DNA of 64,000 nucleotides, taken from Cellvibrionaceae bacterium (lineage in GTDB: Bacteria > Pseudomonadota > Gammaproteobacteria > Pseudomonadales > Cellvibrionaceae). The position numbers and the translations under genes are program-made. The notes beneath the pieces are model-generated. The model saw nothing but the letters and a program-made list of their open reading frames with translations, searched no databases and was not told where the DNA came from. The DNA is taken from positions 62,001 to 126,000 of the forward strand of contig JAGKWU010000007.1 in NCBI GenBank assembly GCA_021151695.1, in the 5' to 3' direction. Of this stretch, positions 45,953-55,690 are shown piece after piece; position 1 is the stretch's first letter; each line of letters starts with the position of its first letter.

Positions 45953-47009
45953 CGACCTCTCCATTTCCCGTGTTAAAAATAGCTTTTTTAGCGTTTCTGG
46001 CAGACTTTTCTAATTTTCTCATCATCCTTGCTTCTTCGAACGTCGACAAAGGGAATGTTTCTTTCGTATGCTCTCGCTCGCCCACATATCGCCTAAATCC
46101 TTTCGATATGTATGCAAATTTTTGGCATGTAGCAGGATCATTGAATTGTGCTTGAAAATTAAAAATGTCTGACTTTGGATTTCCTATCTCAGTCATCGAC
46201 CAGAATATTTTATGAACGAAGAATCCTTTCGTATAAAATTGTTTTAACTCGCCTGATTTAAGTATGCCCTCCCCGTTGAGAGAGGCTTTGCGTACATGTA
46301 CCCCAAGCTCATCAGCGTCGCCAGTGTCTGGATTGTACACTGACACGAATGACACATCGTAAAGCTCAAGCTCATCCAATCCTGCAATAAGCTTCTCAAA
46401 AAATTCAATTTTTAATTTCACGCTATCGACTCCAAAGAGATTTATTGTTTCTAAATCTACATCGTCTGAAGAATTTTGAGTGATTTTCAAAATTAACGAG
46501 GTGGTAATTTCTTCAATATAACTATTGTCTGGGGCTCGAATATTTATTCCATCGGCAGTTTTTTCAATTGAGATGACAGCGTTCTTGGTGACAAGTTGTT
46601 TAAACTCCGGTTTTCTATAATCGTGATAGCTGTATGAAACCTCAATATTTATAGATTCTTTATGAGAATTGAAGTCTATAGAGTTATCTATTTCCTTTCT
46701 CTCCGCGATTAACTCTTTAACGGATTTTTCAAGCTTATCAATGCTTAGGTTCGCGTAGGCAAATACTGATCTTTGACGTTCTTTATGCGATCCCGAAGAA
46801 ATTACTTCGGATATAAATTTATGGTCAAAATAGTCATGATTCAACCTACTAAAGTATTTAGCGATGTCCTCTTTTTCAAGTTTATTAGACTTAATAATTC
46901 CCCGAGTCCAGAACAATTCTTGGAGTGAAGATTTCGACATTTTATGCTGACACAGCGCATCAAATAGCGCCTTATCAGAAGCATAATACAAGCTTCCACC
47001 TTTAATCAT
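45936..47009 (-). CDS. Second gene of the three-gene operon, SAP-like N-terminus
   Basis: The 357-residue product begins with a short helical region (about 10-60) of the pattern LFDALCQHKMSKSSLQELF followed by RGI and AKYFSRLNHDYFD, reminiscent of SAP/winged-helix-like DNA-binding segments. The middle has beta strands (INIEVSYSYHDYRKPEF) and the end is charged (KLEKSARNAKKA). No family is recognised with confidence. GGAGG lies four bases before ATG 47009, within the end of the first gene (8-base overlap). The pairing with a PD-(D/E)XK-like protein resembles, in architecture only, the two-gene GAPS4 defence system. Confidence 0.7.
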   Translation of the reverse strand: MIKGGSLYYASDKALFDALCQHKMSKSSLQELFWTRGIIKSNKLEKEDIAKYFSRLNHDYFDHKFISEVISSGSHKERQRSVFAYANLSIDKLEKSVKELIAERKEIDNSIDFNSHKESINIEVSYSYHDYRKPEFKQLVTKNAVISIEKTADGINIRAPDNSYIEEITTSLILKITQNSSDDVDLETINLFGVDSVKLKIEFFEKLIAGLDELELYDVSFVSVYNPDTGDADELGVHVRKASLNGEGILKSGELKQFYTKGFFVHKIFWSMTEIGNPKSDIFNFQAQFNDPATCQKFAYISKGFRRYVGEREHTKETFPLSTFEEARMMRKLEKSARNAKKAIFNTGNGEVDESEK

Positions 47010-48048
47010 TAATCCTCCAAGCTAATATACCAGGATTGTAATTGGGTGCAGTTTGCGAAACGACATCAAATTCGATTCTATCTAGGTCGGCTTTTCTATG
47101 ACCATCAAGCCCCCAGTCCGCGACATATATATTTTTAGCCCGCGAATAATTGCTTTTAATTTTGCTATCTACATCAAGTGTTGCCACTCGAATCTTTATT
47201 GATGACTTACTGCTGAGGATCTGCAACCGAGATAGTATGTCGAAAAGGTAGACAAACTCCTTGTCTGTATCTCCTCTCTTATTGTAATAAACGATGTAGC
47301 CAGAAGGTCCAATATTTTTTAAGCCATTCAAATTTTGGTCGTACTCTTGAACAGGACCATGCTTCAGTATCATGTAGGGTGAACACAAGGTTTCGATTGT
47401 TGCTGGGTATTTCTCTTTATCACCATGTGCTTTATGTAGAAATAAATCTGGATAAAGGAACGAATAGTTATCGCTCGGAATTTCTTTACTCGCGATCAAA
47501 GCTTGAAGATCTTTAACTACAGAAAAAATATACGTAATTCTTTGGGGGTCGAGCACATGGATTATGCTATCAGCAGTTAGAGGAATTTCTCCCAACTTCA
47601 GTTTCCCCAATTCAGTTAAGAGGTCGGCATCGTAATATTTGTCCCAGTTATAGATGAATAGGAGCGCCCTCACTTCATACGCAGCTTTATCCATAACATA
47701 TTTCGTTTTCCATTCAGCACTGCTTTTAGCACAATCCAACGTTTTCGCTAAGGAAATGATCGCTTTTTTTATTTCGGGCGGCTTGATACTCGTTTTTTTA
47801 TAGCTTTTAAGGTCGGTGTTTAGATACACAAAATGGTTAAGGTAAGGGTCAAAATATCGAAACACTGTATCAACCGGATGGGAATGATTAGGTGCAACGC
47901 TTTTGGGCTGCTTAACTTTATGTATCTCTGGCTTGTGACAACTAAAATTCTCGTCCATTAAAGGAATTTTTTCCCACATAAACCATTCAAAAATCTCTTT
48001 TGAGACTTTATTAGCAACTTCCGCAATATTTGCCGTTTCGCCAGCCAT
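47002..48048 (-). CDS. First gene of the three-gene operon, PD-(D/E)XK-like nuclease candidate
   Basis: In the 348-residue product residues 10-85 carry a plausible PD-(D/E)XK core: an N-terminal helix with E18/E21, then HPVDTVFRYFDPY with D60, then NTDLKSYKK with D79 and K81. The rest (about 90-348) is mixed alpha/beta, ending in DWGLDGHRKADLDRIEFDVVSQTA. Such cores cut DNA in many defence systems. No closer family is certain. AGGA lies 11 bases before ATG 48048. It heads an operon of three overlapping AT-rich genes bracketed by inverted repeats. Confidence 0.7.
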   Translation of the reverse strand: MAGETANIAEVANKVSKEIFEWFMWEKIPLMDENFSCHKPEIHKVKQPKSVAPNHSHPVDTVFRYFDPYLNHFVYLNTDLKSYKKTSIKPPEIKKAIISLAKTLDCAKSSAEWKTKYVMDKAAYEVRALLFIYNWDKYYDADLLTELGKLKLGEIPLTADSIIHVLDPQRITYIFSVVKDLQALIASKEIPSDNYSFLYPDLFLHKAHGDKEKYPATIETLCSPYMILKHGPVQEYDQNLNGLKNIGPSGYIVYYNKRGDTDKEFVYLFDILSRLQILSSKSSIKIRVATLDVDSKIKSNYSRAKNIYVADWGLDGHRKADLDRIEFDVVSQTAPNYNPGILAWRIND

Positions 48049-48260
48049 AATTATCTGTATCCTTTAAACATTCATAAGTTTGTGATTTGAATAGTGATCA
48101 AGTTTTCGATGTATCTCACACCACAAACGACGCACCTCATTTAAACATCCCTTCGAAGATTTCAGTCTCAAAATATTTATCCCCATTCATTAAATGTTAG
48201 CGATGGTAAAATTTCCAAGTATCACTTCCCGAGGAGAACGCGGCTAGGTCTTCAAAGACC

Positions 48261-48289
48261 TTAATGTCCGCTTTGGGCACAAAGCTGCC
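48261..48289. repeat. Right copy of the 29-bp inverted repeat flanking the three-gene operon
   Basis: TTAATGTCCGCTTT...AGCTGCC; 25 of 29 positions match the reverse complement of 45145-45173. It ends five bases before the small secreted-protein gene. Confidence 0.6.
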
Positions 48290-48293
48290 TCTT

Positions 48294-48590
48294 TCATTTG
48301 TGATTGGCGCGCCATTGCTTTATCTGCACTTCGGAGACGTCCTCCCGGTAGCACAGAGGCGCATACCCTCCTTTCTTGCTATAAGCACTACGCCCGCCAC
48401 AACTTCGACCATTTTTCATGGTGTTATATGGGCAGGCGCACGGGCCCGGATATTCGGTGATGGATTCCTGGATGAGGATTTTCGCAACCTCGTCATCAGA
48501 AAGTTGCTTATTAGGTTCAGAAAAGGCTGAGGAAACGAAAAATATAAAAGTGAAAGCAAAGACTAGTTTTGCTAACGATTGACGAGTCAT
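48294..48590 (-). CDS. Small exported cysteine-containing protein
   Basis: ATG 48590 has CAGGAAGG upstream and starts a signal peptide (about 1-24, ending SSAFS). The mature part of about 74 residues contains a conserved-looking block, CACPYNTMKNGRSCGGRSAY followed by SKKGGYAPLCY, with four cysteines that could form disulfides or bind metal. I have seen this NGRSCGGRSAYS pattern as a hypothetical family in accessory regions, but no function is known to me. The frame is open to 48635. Confidence 0.7.
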   Translation of the reverse strand: MTRQSLAKLVFAFTFIFFVSSAFSEPNKQLSDDEVAKILIQESITEYPGPCACPYNTMKNGRSCGGRSAYSKKGGYAPLCYREDVSEVQIKQWRANHK

Positions 48591-48761
48591 ACGTAGTACC
48601 TTCCTGGCAAATCCTGTAGTTTTTAAACTGGCCATTTTCTGGCTCTATATGGACGAGTCTAGCTACCCGTTTGGTTTGATGTCAATGGAGGGGTGATTTA
48701 TCAACGCCTCAAATCTGCCAGAAAATCAATCTAACCCAACTCCTAGATACGGGGCTATCTC

Positions 48762-49424
48762 TTAACAAGCCGGATCAAACTCGGCCTCTTGCTTACGCGG
48801 TAGGCACCCACCACACTCTGAGATATTCGCCCAGTCAACAACATGATCAGGCCATCCATAAAGCTGACCAAAAGTTGGGGTAAAGGAGCGAACCCAGGAG
48901 ACAAACTGATCAAAGTACGGCGCGTTAGAATTGCTTCGATGACCTTGAGTTTGATGACAAACTGGCATTAAGTGTGAAGGAAGCTTTTCAGCTCGATGAC
49001 CAAAATAGTAGAAGTCCCTTGAGATTAAAACATTCTCACCGCTAAGATCGGTTGGCTCGTTTTCCTTACCATGTACACCAGCACGCTGCTTAGCCTGCCC
49101 GCTGGAATAGTCGTAAATACAATCCCCCAGACGATCATGAAGTGCAGGACTTTGAAGATTGGGAATCCTGTGTGGCCACCGGGCTCTAGCGTGATAATCG
49201 TAATCAGCAAGCGACAGGACTTCCTCCACCCGCATGGCATATACCAAACGACCACTCAAATCGCCACTAGGCGCTTTTCTCGAACCAAGGCCAGCAACCC
49301 AATCACCCGGCTGAGCAACTCTCCGTATACCGGGCTTACAGATAGCAAGAGTGCACATCCCGAAGAATGGATTTGGTGCCGCACCATCGTCAATAGGTAT
49401 TGTGTAGGTAAAAAGTCTAGGCAT
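48762..49424 (-). CDS. Nmad2 (nucleotide modification associated domain 2) protein
   Basis: The 220-residue protein fits the Nmad2 pattern: an N-terminal YTIPIDDGAAPNPFFGMCTL, AICKPGIRR, a GDWVAGLGSR segment, and a YYFGHRAEKLP segment near residue 140. Nmad families were defined by their association with modified-nucleotide systems. The biochemical activity is unknown to me; recognition of modified bases or DNA is a guess. No modification genes are adjacent, so it stands alone here. Confidence 0.75.
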   Translation of the reverse strand: MPRLFTYTIPIDDGAAPNPFFGMCTLAICKPGIRRVAQPGDWVAGLGSRKAPSGDLSGRLVYAMRVEEVLSLADYDYHARARWPHRIPNLQSPALHDRLGDCIYDYSSGQAKQRAGVHGKENEPTDLSGENVLISRDFYYFGHRAEKLPSHLMPVCHQTQGHRSNSNAPYFDQFVSWVRSFTPTFGQLYGWPDHVVDWANISECGGCLPRKQEAEFDPAC

Positions 49425-49862
49425 GGAATAGTCTCAGCTTCCTAGTTAAAGATATTTATAAATCACACAATCTACCAACCTACGATAGGGCCAAGCTTAT
49501 GTAGGTTGAAGCAACAGTATGTTGCCTTCCATTATAGGCATTGATTTTCAAAACATTATTTTCACATCTTAAAGCTCGCACGCGCCCATTTTTTTCTTCC
49601 GGTGGTCAAAGTTTAAAAACCTGAGAATTTCGGCGTGCGGCCAAGCTGAATCAAATTCCGTACGACTAGACAGTCGCGCAGTTCAACGCCATCTTAGATT
49701 TCGAGTTCAATTCCGAAACTAGCACCATGGCGAGACCTCCATTTAACTCGAAGCTAAGCCACGGTTGATTTTTGCGTATCAATACCGGCTTTGGCTATTA
49801 TTCGGCTTGCATTACAAAGCAGATTTAATTGGTTTTAACTCATTCGATATAGGGATCTCTTT
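49425..49862. other. Intergenic region without a supported gene
   Basis: The only structure I see is a weak inverted repeat, CAACCTAC (49476-49483) with GTAGGTTG (49501-49508). Short frames lack domain signals. Confidence 0.4.
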
Positions 49863-50849
49863 ATGGGCTCAGTGGAAAACGAGATTGAAAAAAACATTGG
49901 TCAGCAGGATCAACCTGAAATTAAACATCCTTCCAGCAAAAATAACACATCAAAAACCGTGGGCTTTTGGTCGATAGCGATCCCTTCATATTGCTATTTT
50001 TTCGGCTATTCCTCTTTCAAATATGAGCTGGAGGGACTGGGATTCGACTCCCCCGAAATTCCAACAACACCGGGCGACGTGTACTTCAATGCATTTAATA
50101 CATTCGCTTTTATGGGTGGAAAAATCCTTCCAGCCTCAAAGGATCTTCTTATAAAGCATTTCGACGAAAGCTGGTTACTCGTACTTTGTCTTTCAATCGG
50201 GGCTGCGATAGTCACATATTTGGGACAATTTATTTTCTATAGATTTCGAGCAAACGAGACACCTGACGCGAAAACAAAAAGTAAAACTCGACGAAAGCCT
50301 AAAAGCCACATCTCCAGCACTCGGCATAAAATCATAAGCGTTAAAAATTGGACCTGGGAGATACTCTCGGGGAGCGGCCAATCTCACTCCCTGTGGATTT
50401 CTAAATCTATCTATTTAGCAGCGTTTGTCACTACAGGATTCTTTGTAATGTTGCCATTGATTTTAGCGGCAATAGCGTTTATCTCTTTAGTACTAATGCC
50501 GCCTCCTATTATTGGGCTTAAAATAGCTGAAGAGCAACTTGCCCAATACAGCTGCCCGGATTCCGCAGCTAATTTGATCAACCACCCTGAATGCTCGTTG
50601 ATAACACTTAAAGACGGTAAATCTCATATTGGGATGGTATACAGCAAGGACTCAAAATTTATGTACCTTTTGACTAAAGACGAAGCAAAGACCATCCCCC
50701 TTGATCAGATATTACAAAGTCACCGCAAGGTAATGACTGGAGGGATTAAACGGACAAACACTGGTACCGGTGCTGTCGCCATTGAATCGCTTTATTGTCA
50801 TCGCGAAGTGAGTCCATTTGGCAGTGCACAATTGCTGAAACCCAATTGA
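49863..50849 (+). CDS. Unknown membrane protein
   Basis: The 328-residue product has three likely membrane segments (about 37-55, 97-118 and 180-215). A strongly basic loop between the second and third (KTKSKTRRKPK) is expected to face the cytoplasm. The C-terminal part has beta-strand content (SLITLKDGKSHIGMVYS), which looks like a small beta-barrel fold. No family is recognised. ATG 49863 has AGGGATC upstream. It stands alone between noncoding stretches. Confidence 0.6.
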   Translation: MGSVENEIEKNIGQQDQPEIKHPSSKNNTSKTVGFWSIAIPSYCYFFGYSSFKYELEGLGFDSPEIPTTPGDVYFNAFNTFAFMGGKILPASKDLLIKHFDESWLLVLCLSIGAAIVTYLGQFIFYRFRANETPDAKTKSKTRRKPKSHISSTRHKIISVKNWTWEILSGSGQSHSLWISKSIYLAAFVTTGFFVMLPLILAAIAFISLVLMPPPIIGLKIAEEQLAQYSCPDSAANLINHPECSLITLKDGKSHIGMVYSKDSKFMYLLTKDEAKTIPLDQILQSHRKVMTGGIKRTNTGTGAVAIESLYCHREVSPFGSAQLLKPN

Positions 50850-51270
50850 GACTTTCGGGTTAGAAATGCCCCTCAACATTTAATCACTGCTTTTTTCAAC
50901 ACCAATTTTACGCTGATTTTAATGATGCTAGAGATATAACTCCTAGCCATACATCACCGGCACAGGAATTAAAGGATGCTCTTGCTAGGAGGGAGCATCT
51001 CTCGTGTAAACATCCAGCATTTATGAGTGGCAGCAACTTTTAGGGAGGCATTGGTCAACTGGGCATACTGAAAGCAATCCTCACTGATTCCGACTCGGCC
51101 GTCGGAACTGCGTTGCGGTAACGGAATTTCGTTATAATGAACCCAGCTAAATGCAATTTGCCCCATCAAGTGAGCAATCATGCCAATTGAAATCTTGTTT
51201 AACTAGCTGTGAATATTTTTACTGTAGGAAAAACAGCGCTGATAGGATTGGAGGCTGGCTTGAGCACAAA
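50850..51270. other. Intergenic region with a doubtful 70-codon frame
   Basis: A minus-strand frame at 50969-51181 starts MIAHLMGQIAFSWVHYNEIP and reads like real protein sequence, but I recognise no family and it has no good ribosome site. It may be another fragment like the F5/8 type C remnant beside it. Confidence 0.3.
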
Positions 51271-51302
51271 TGCCTCCCTTATCAAAGTAGATAAGGGAGG
51301 CA
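51271..51302 (-). terminator. Perfect hairpin, probable terminator of the lost F5/8 type C gene
   Basis: TGCCTCCCTTATC (51271-51283) pairs perfectly with GATAAGGGAGGCA (51290-51302), loop AAAGTA. On the minus strand it lies 20 bases after the stop of the fragment at 51322, and a short T-rich run follows. Confidence 0.6.
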
Positions 51303-51321
51303 TGTCGGGAGAATTAAACTG

Positions 51322-51486
51322 CTAGAAAACCTGAATTTCCCACAAAGAATAACCGTATGAAGTTGCTCGCTGGTAAGCAAAAACCTTCACGTACCTAGCC
51401 GTAACAGGAGTCAGAGTAATAGTATTCACACCACCAACACCCAGCTCGTTAGTATATACAACCCTCCTCGGTTTACCGCGGCGGGT
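51322..51486 (-). pseudogene. 3' remnant of an F5/8 type C (discoidin) domain gene
   Basis: Only about 54 codons stay open. The readable end, VNTITLTPVTARYVKVFAYQ followed by RATSYGYSLWEIQVF and stop, is the typical last strand pair of an F5/8 type C carbohydrate-binding domain (RYVxVxxxxRxTxxGYSLWEIQV). An in-frame stop (51487-51489) cuts it off upstream, and the next gene starts within 45 bases. So this is the leftover tail of a larger, probably secreted polysaccharide-degrading or binding protein, with its terminator still present downstream. Confidence 0.7.
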
Positions 51487-51529
51487 TCAAAATTTCCTAC
51501 TCATCTATTAGGAATAGCGAAGGGATATG

Positions 51530-52207
51530 TTAAATCCCTATTGTAAACATCAACATGACGCTATTCTCAGTGCTTTTTACATATTTTATTTCATCGTATT
51601 GAGACGGTAATGGCTCCCCGATCTTAATACCATCCGCCAATTGCTTGGTTACATGGGTAACCCAACCAAGACCTACGCTTATCTTCTTCAAATCTTCGGT
51701 GAGGAATGTATATTGTGGGCCCAGAGAAAACGCACTAAATGCCTCTCCAGTTGGATCTATGACCTTTACGCCTACAAAGAAACCCCAGTTTTTGTGATTT
51801 TGCCATTTGAAGGGCCAGTTTGTAGTTAGCCACGCACTAGGACGAGTTCTATACTGTTCTTCAAGTGTCACTATATGTTCAGTACCGTTCAAACTCGCAC
51901 TTTCAATATACGGATTTCTATATTGCTCGACTCCAATACCGAAGCCAAGATTCCATTTCTCTAACTCATTTGAAACATTTTTTTCATGCTCCGCCGCATT
52001 CTGATCATCCAGGCTCTCTTGGGCTTGTTTTATAGCCTTTTGCTGTTTTTCGAGTTTAGCTTTATCTTGAGCTATTTTGTCCGCTACGATTTTCTGCGCA
52101 GATTCGTACTGCTGGTCGGATATTTCGACAACAGTTGTGGGGTCAGGGGATTGGGCGAAACATTGAAAAGCAAGAAAAACGGAAAATATTGCGAATATAT
52201 ATTTCAT
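51530..52207 (-). CDS. Exported envelope protein with coiled coil and beta-rich C-terminus
   Basis: ATG 52207 has CAGGAG upstream and gives 225 residues with a signal peptide (about 1-18, ending FQCFA). A charged coiled coil at about 35-80 (KIAQDKAKLEKQQKAIKQAQ) is followed by alternating, aromatic-rich strands that could form an outer-membrane beta barrel (NLGFGIGVEQYRNPY, WGFFVGVKVID, SLGPQYTFL). The last residue is isoleucine rather than the usual phenylalanine. No family is recognised. The frame is open to 52255. Confidence 0.65.
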   Translation of the reverse strand: MKYIFAIFSVFLAFQCFAQSPDPTTVVEISDQQYESAQKIVADKIAQDKAKLEKQQKAIKQAQESLDDQNAAEHEKNVSNELEKWNLGFGIGVEQYRNPYIESASLNGTEHIVTLEEQYRTRPSAWLTTNWPFKWQNHKNWGFFVGVKVIDPTGEAFSAFSLGPQYTFLTEDLKKISVGLGWVTHVTKQLADGIKIGEPLPSQYDEIKYVKSTENSVMLMFTIGI

Positions 52208-52600
52208 TGTTAACTCCTGTAATATGGCGCTTAAATGTATGTTTTTTGTTGGCACTCAACCTTCGAACCTACCGATTAGATCACACCAATATTGAGCACT
52301 CAAGCATTTACCTGAAGACTGCTGTGGGCGGGCAAACCAATATTTAAGCTCTCCACTAAATCTAACACTCCGTCCATAGGGTATAAGAACCTGTCGGCTA
52401 ACACTTACGCAGCTTAATTGCGGCGAAAGACTTTTAAAAACTGGATGCAATTTCAGTTACATTACTTCCGAAGTATCCACATCCTTTTCTATCTACCTCA
52501 GGTTATTCAGACTTAGTTGTTAACACCATTCAAAACAAGAATATTTAATTTAGCGAAACAGGATATGACGAAGAAACGCGGCCTCGGGATTGCGGTCCTA
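52208..52600. other. Intergenic region between the envelope gene and dnaE2
   Basis: A minus-strand frame at 52256-52450 has no domain signal. I see no clear promoter or RNA gene. Confidence 0.4.
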
Positions 52601-55600
52601 TTAATGGAAGTCACGCGACTTCAGTGAAAGATTTTTCAATCGATCACTAAGGTCTATGATGTTGCCGGCAATAATGTGCACAATTGGTGTTCCAACGTTT
52701 TCCTTTAATACCTGAACGTTGCCCTTAATCATAAGTAGCTGGCCGGTTAGGATTTCAGTCCTAAATCTCTCTTGCTGGGCAGCCCAAATAATCACGTTGC
52801 TCGTTCCGGTTTCGTCTTCCAGTGACATGAACATAACGCCGCTGGCGGTACCAGGTCTCTGCTTCCCTGTTACAATTCCCGCAATCCGCACGAACCCATT
52901 GTCGCTCATATCGGGTAATTCGGAGTGCTTTTTACATCGACTAAATGGATACTCGGGTCGAAGTATCGCCATAGGGTGAGCTCGTAGCGTCAATCCTAAG
53001 GACGAATAGTCATCCATGACATTTTCCTCAATAGAGGGCTTGGCCATGAGCAAATCATCCCGCTCATTTAAACCTGGCTCTAACAGTTCTGAATGTGGTG
53101 TTAGTGCAGATGCTTCCCATCGAGCTCGATAGCGATCGCCAGCGATTTCCCTGAAAGCGTCTGCGGAGGCAAGAGTTTCAATATCACTTGCAGTGAATTT
53201 CGTGCGCCAGGCAAAGTCTTTGATGGACACAAAGGGTTTGTCACCTCGAATAGTTTCAATTGCTTTTGCTTGTTCTGCTTTAAACGAGCTGACAGAAATA
53301 AAGCCCAACCTAATACCACGTTGGCCACGCTCATCCATTTCCAACGTGTTTTCATAGAAGCTGCGATTTACATTCACCGGCTTTACGGAAATTCCGTGCC
53401 GACGAGCGTCTTGTACAAGTTGTGACGGCGAATAAAATCCCATGGGCTGGCTGTTAAGCAGCGAACAATAAAAAGCCGCAGGATGATGGCATTTGATCCA
53501 GCTGGATGCATAACACAAAATGGCGAAGCTTGCTGAATGCGACTCAGGAAATCCGTAGCCACCAAACCCTTTCACCTGTTCAAATAAGCTGTCCGCAAAA
53601 TGTTGAGGGTAGCCATTATTCCGCAAGCCATTTTTGAACTTTGATTCGAATGTCAGTAGCTTGGAATTTTTTCCCCAGTTGGTAATCGCTCTTCGTAGCT
53701 CATCTGCCTCACCACCGGTAAAACCGGCGGCGACCATGGAAAGCTTCATCACCTGCTCCTGGAAAATAGGCACGCCCAGAGTCGGCTCAAGCACTTCTTT
53801 AATCGCATCACTTAAATATGTAATAGCCTCTTCACCGGATTTTCTACGCAAATAAGGATGTACCATGTCGCCCTGGATCGGTCCGGGTCGCACGATCGCA
53901 ATTTCAATCACTAAATCGTAAAAGCAACGCGGCCGCAGACGCGGCAACATGGCCATCTGTGCGCGACTTTCAATTTGGAATACGCCAATGCTATCGGCGC
54001 GGCACAGCATGTCATAAGTCTCCGGATCTTCGCGTGGTATGTCTGCCATGGATCGAATGCCCGGATCGTACGTCGAAATCATATCGAGTGATCGGCGCAA
54101 CGCGGACAGCATCCCCAAAGCCAGGACATCCACCTTCAACAATTTCATTGCTTCGAGATCATCCTTGTCCCACTGCACAATGGTTCTGTCCGGCATACTG
54201 GCGTTTTCGAGTGGAACAAGGTCACTGATTTTGGTTTCAGAAATAAGGAAACCGCCGGTGTGCTGGCTTAGATGCCGGGGAAACCCGTGCAATATCCTTA
54301 CGGCATTGAAGAAATGGACTAATAGTTGACTGTTGACCTTTACCCCTAGCGATTCAATACGCTGCCGTAAATCACTGCTCTTATCCCACCAGGCTAAGTT
54401 CTTCGTTAAATGATTAACGAGAGATTCATCCATACCGAAGGCTTTGCCCACATCACGCACAGCGCTTTTGCTGCGATACGTGATAACGGTAGCTGCAATA
54501 GCGGCTCGCTCACGGCCATATTTTCTGTAGATATATTGAATAACTTCTTCACGCCGCTGATGTTCGAAATCAACATCAATATCCGGCGGCTCATCCCGCT
54601 CCCTGGAGATAAATCGCTCAAACAGTACGCCGATCTGACCGGGTGATATCTCGGTGACAAATAAGCAATAGCAAACCACCGAGTTAGCTGCTGACCCCCT
54701 GCCCTGACATAAAATGCCCTGCTCTCGAGCAAATCGAACAATGTCCTGTACGGTTAAAAAATAGTATTCGTATTCGAGTTCTTCGATGAGCTCCAGCTCC
54801 TTCGCCAAGAGCTCTGCAACAAACTCCGGTACGCCATTAGGCCACCGTTGGTGCTTACCGACCTCTACCAAGCCTCGAAGATGTGCAATAGGTGTGAGCC
54901 CGTCCGGAACAAGTTCGCGCGGGTATTGGTAGCGCAGCTCTGTTAACGAAAAGTGGCAACGATCCGCTAGAGCGCAGGTCTCTTCCAAGATGTCTTTCGG
55001 ATAAAGTCTCGCGAGCTGGTGCATCGATTTTAAATAGGCTTCCCCATTAAGCTCCAGATCGGTGCCCATCTCGTGGATTGGCTTGCCATGGCGTATTGAG
55101 GTAACGACATCTTGTAAAGGCTTTCGGTCGGCGCAGTGCATCAACGCCTCTCCGCACGCTACCAGCGGCACTTTTATCCCGGCGCTTAGCTTTTCCCACC
55201 GCACAAAGTCCTTTTGTTCGCCGCCTTGCAGCTGGTGATTAATACCGATCCACAACCTGCCTCTAAAGGCATTGTTTAGTTCATTCGCAACGTCATAGGA
55301 GATAGCTTCATCGAGCTTGGCCACCCATATGACCAGGCATGTTCGTAAACGAAATCGCAGGTCTTCGAAATGCGCCTCATAAGATCCCTTTTCCGCGCGA
55401 CGACGGGCCAGCGTGATAAAACCCGATAGCTCCGCGTAGGCAATGCGGGATGGTGCAATCGCAATCAAATCCATGCCATTGGATAATCGAAATCGACTAC
55501 CAACGATTAATTTGAAATTCAATTCCTTCGTCGCCACATATGCTTTTACGATGCCCGCCAACGAACATTCGTCGGTGATTGCCAGTGCGTCATAGCCGAG

Positions 55601-55690
55601 TTCATAGGCGCGGTAGATATACTCGCCCGGATGGGATGCACCTGTCAGGAAGGTGAAGTTGGTGGTCGTAAACAAGTGGGCGTAGCGCAT
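52601..55690 (-). CDS. dnaE2: Error-prone DNA polymerase DnaE2 (ImuC)
   Basis: This 1029-residue C-family polymerase performs damage-induced mutagenic synthesis with ImuB. It begins with a PHP domain (FTTTNFTFLTGASHPGEYI, then YDALAITDECSLAG). The palm motif PDIDVDFEHQRREEVIQYI supplies the catalytic aspartates, with the GRGSAANSVVCY signature before it. C-terminal HhH and OB-fold regions follow (GIVTGKQRPGTASGVMFMSL). ATG 55690 overlaps the imuB stop by one base (TGATG), so the two are coupled. It is the third gene of the imuA-imuB-dnaE2 cassette. Confidence 0.95.
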   Translation of the reverse strand: MRYAHLFTTTNFTFLTGASHPGEYIYRAYELGYDALAITDECSLAGIVKAYVATKELNFKLIVGSRFRLSNGMDLIAIAPSRIAYAELSGFITLARRRAEKGSYEAHFEDLRFRLRTCLVIWVAKLDEAISYDVANELNNAFRGRLWIGINHQLQGGEQKDFVRWEKLSAGIKVPLVACGEALMHCADRKPLQDVVTSIRHGKPIHEMGTDLELNGEAYLKSMHQLARLYPKDILEETCALADRCHFSLTELRYQYPRELVPDGLTPIAHLRGLVEVGKHQRWPNGVPEFVAELLAKELELIEELEYEYYFLTVQDIVRFAREQGILCQGRGSAANSVVCYCLFVTEISPGQIGVLFERFISRERDEPPDIDVDFEHQRREEVIQYIYRKYGRERAAIAATVITYRSKSAVRDVGKAFGMDESLVNHLTKNLAWWDKSSDLRQRIESLGVKVNSQLLVHFFNAVRILHGFPRHLSQHTGGFLISETKISDLVPLENASMPDRTIVQWDKDDLEAMKLLKVDVLALGMLSALRRSLDMISTYDPGIRSMADIPREDPETYDMLCRADSIGVFQIESRAQMAMLPRLRPRCFYDLVIEIAIVRPGPIQGDMVHPYLRRKSGEEAITYLSDAIKEVLEPTLGVPIFQEQVMKLSMVAAGFTGGEADELRRAITNWGKNSKLLTFESKFKNGLRNNGYPQHFADSLFEQVKGFGGYGFPESHSASFAILCYASSWIKCHHPAAFYCSLLNSQPMGFYSPSQLVQDARRHGISVKPVNVNRSFYENTLEMDERGQRGIRLGFISVSSFKAEQAKAIETIRGDKPFVSIKDFAWRTKFTASDIETLASADAFREIAGDRYRARWEASALTPHSELLEPGLNERDDLLMAKPSIEENVMDDYSSLGLTLRAHPMAILRPEYPFSRCKKHSELPDMSDNGFVRIAGIVTGKQRPGTASGVMFMSLEDETGTSNVIIWAAQQERFRTEILTGQLLMIKGNVQVLKENVGTPIVHIIAGNIIDLSDRLKNLSLKSRDFH

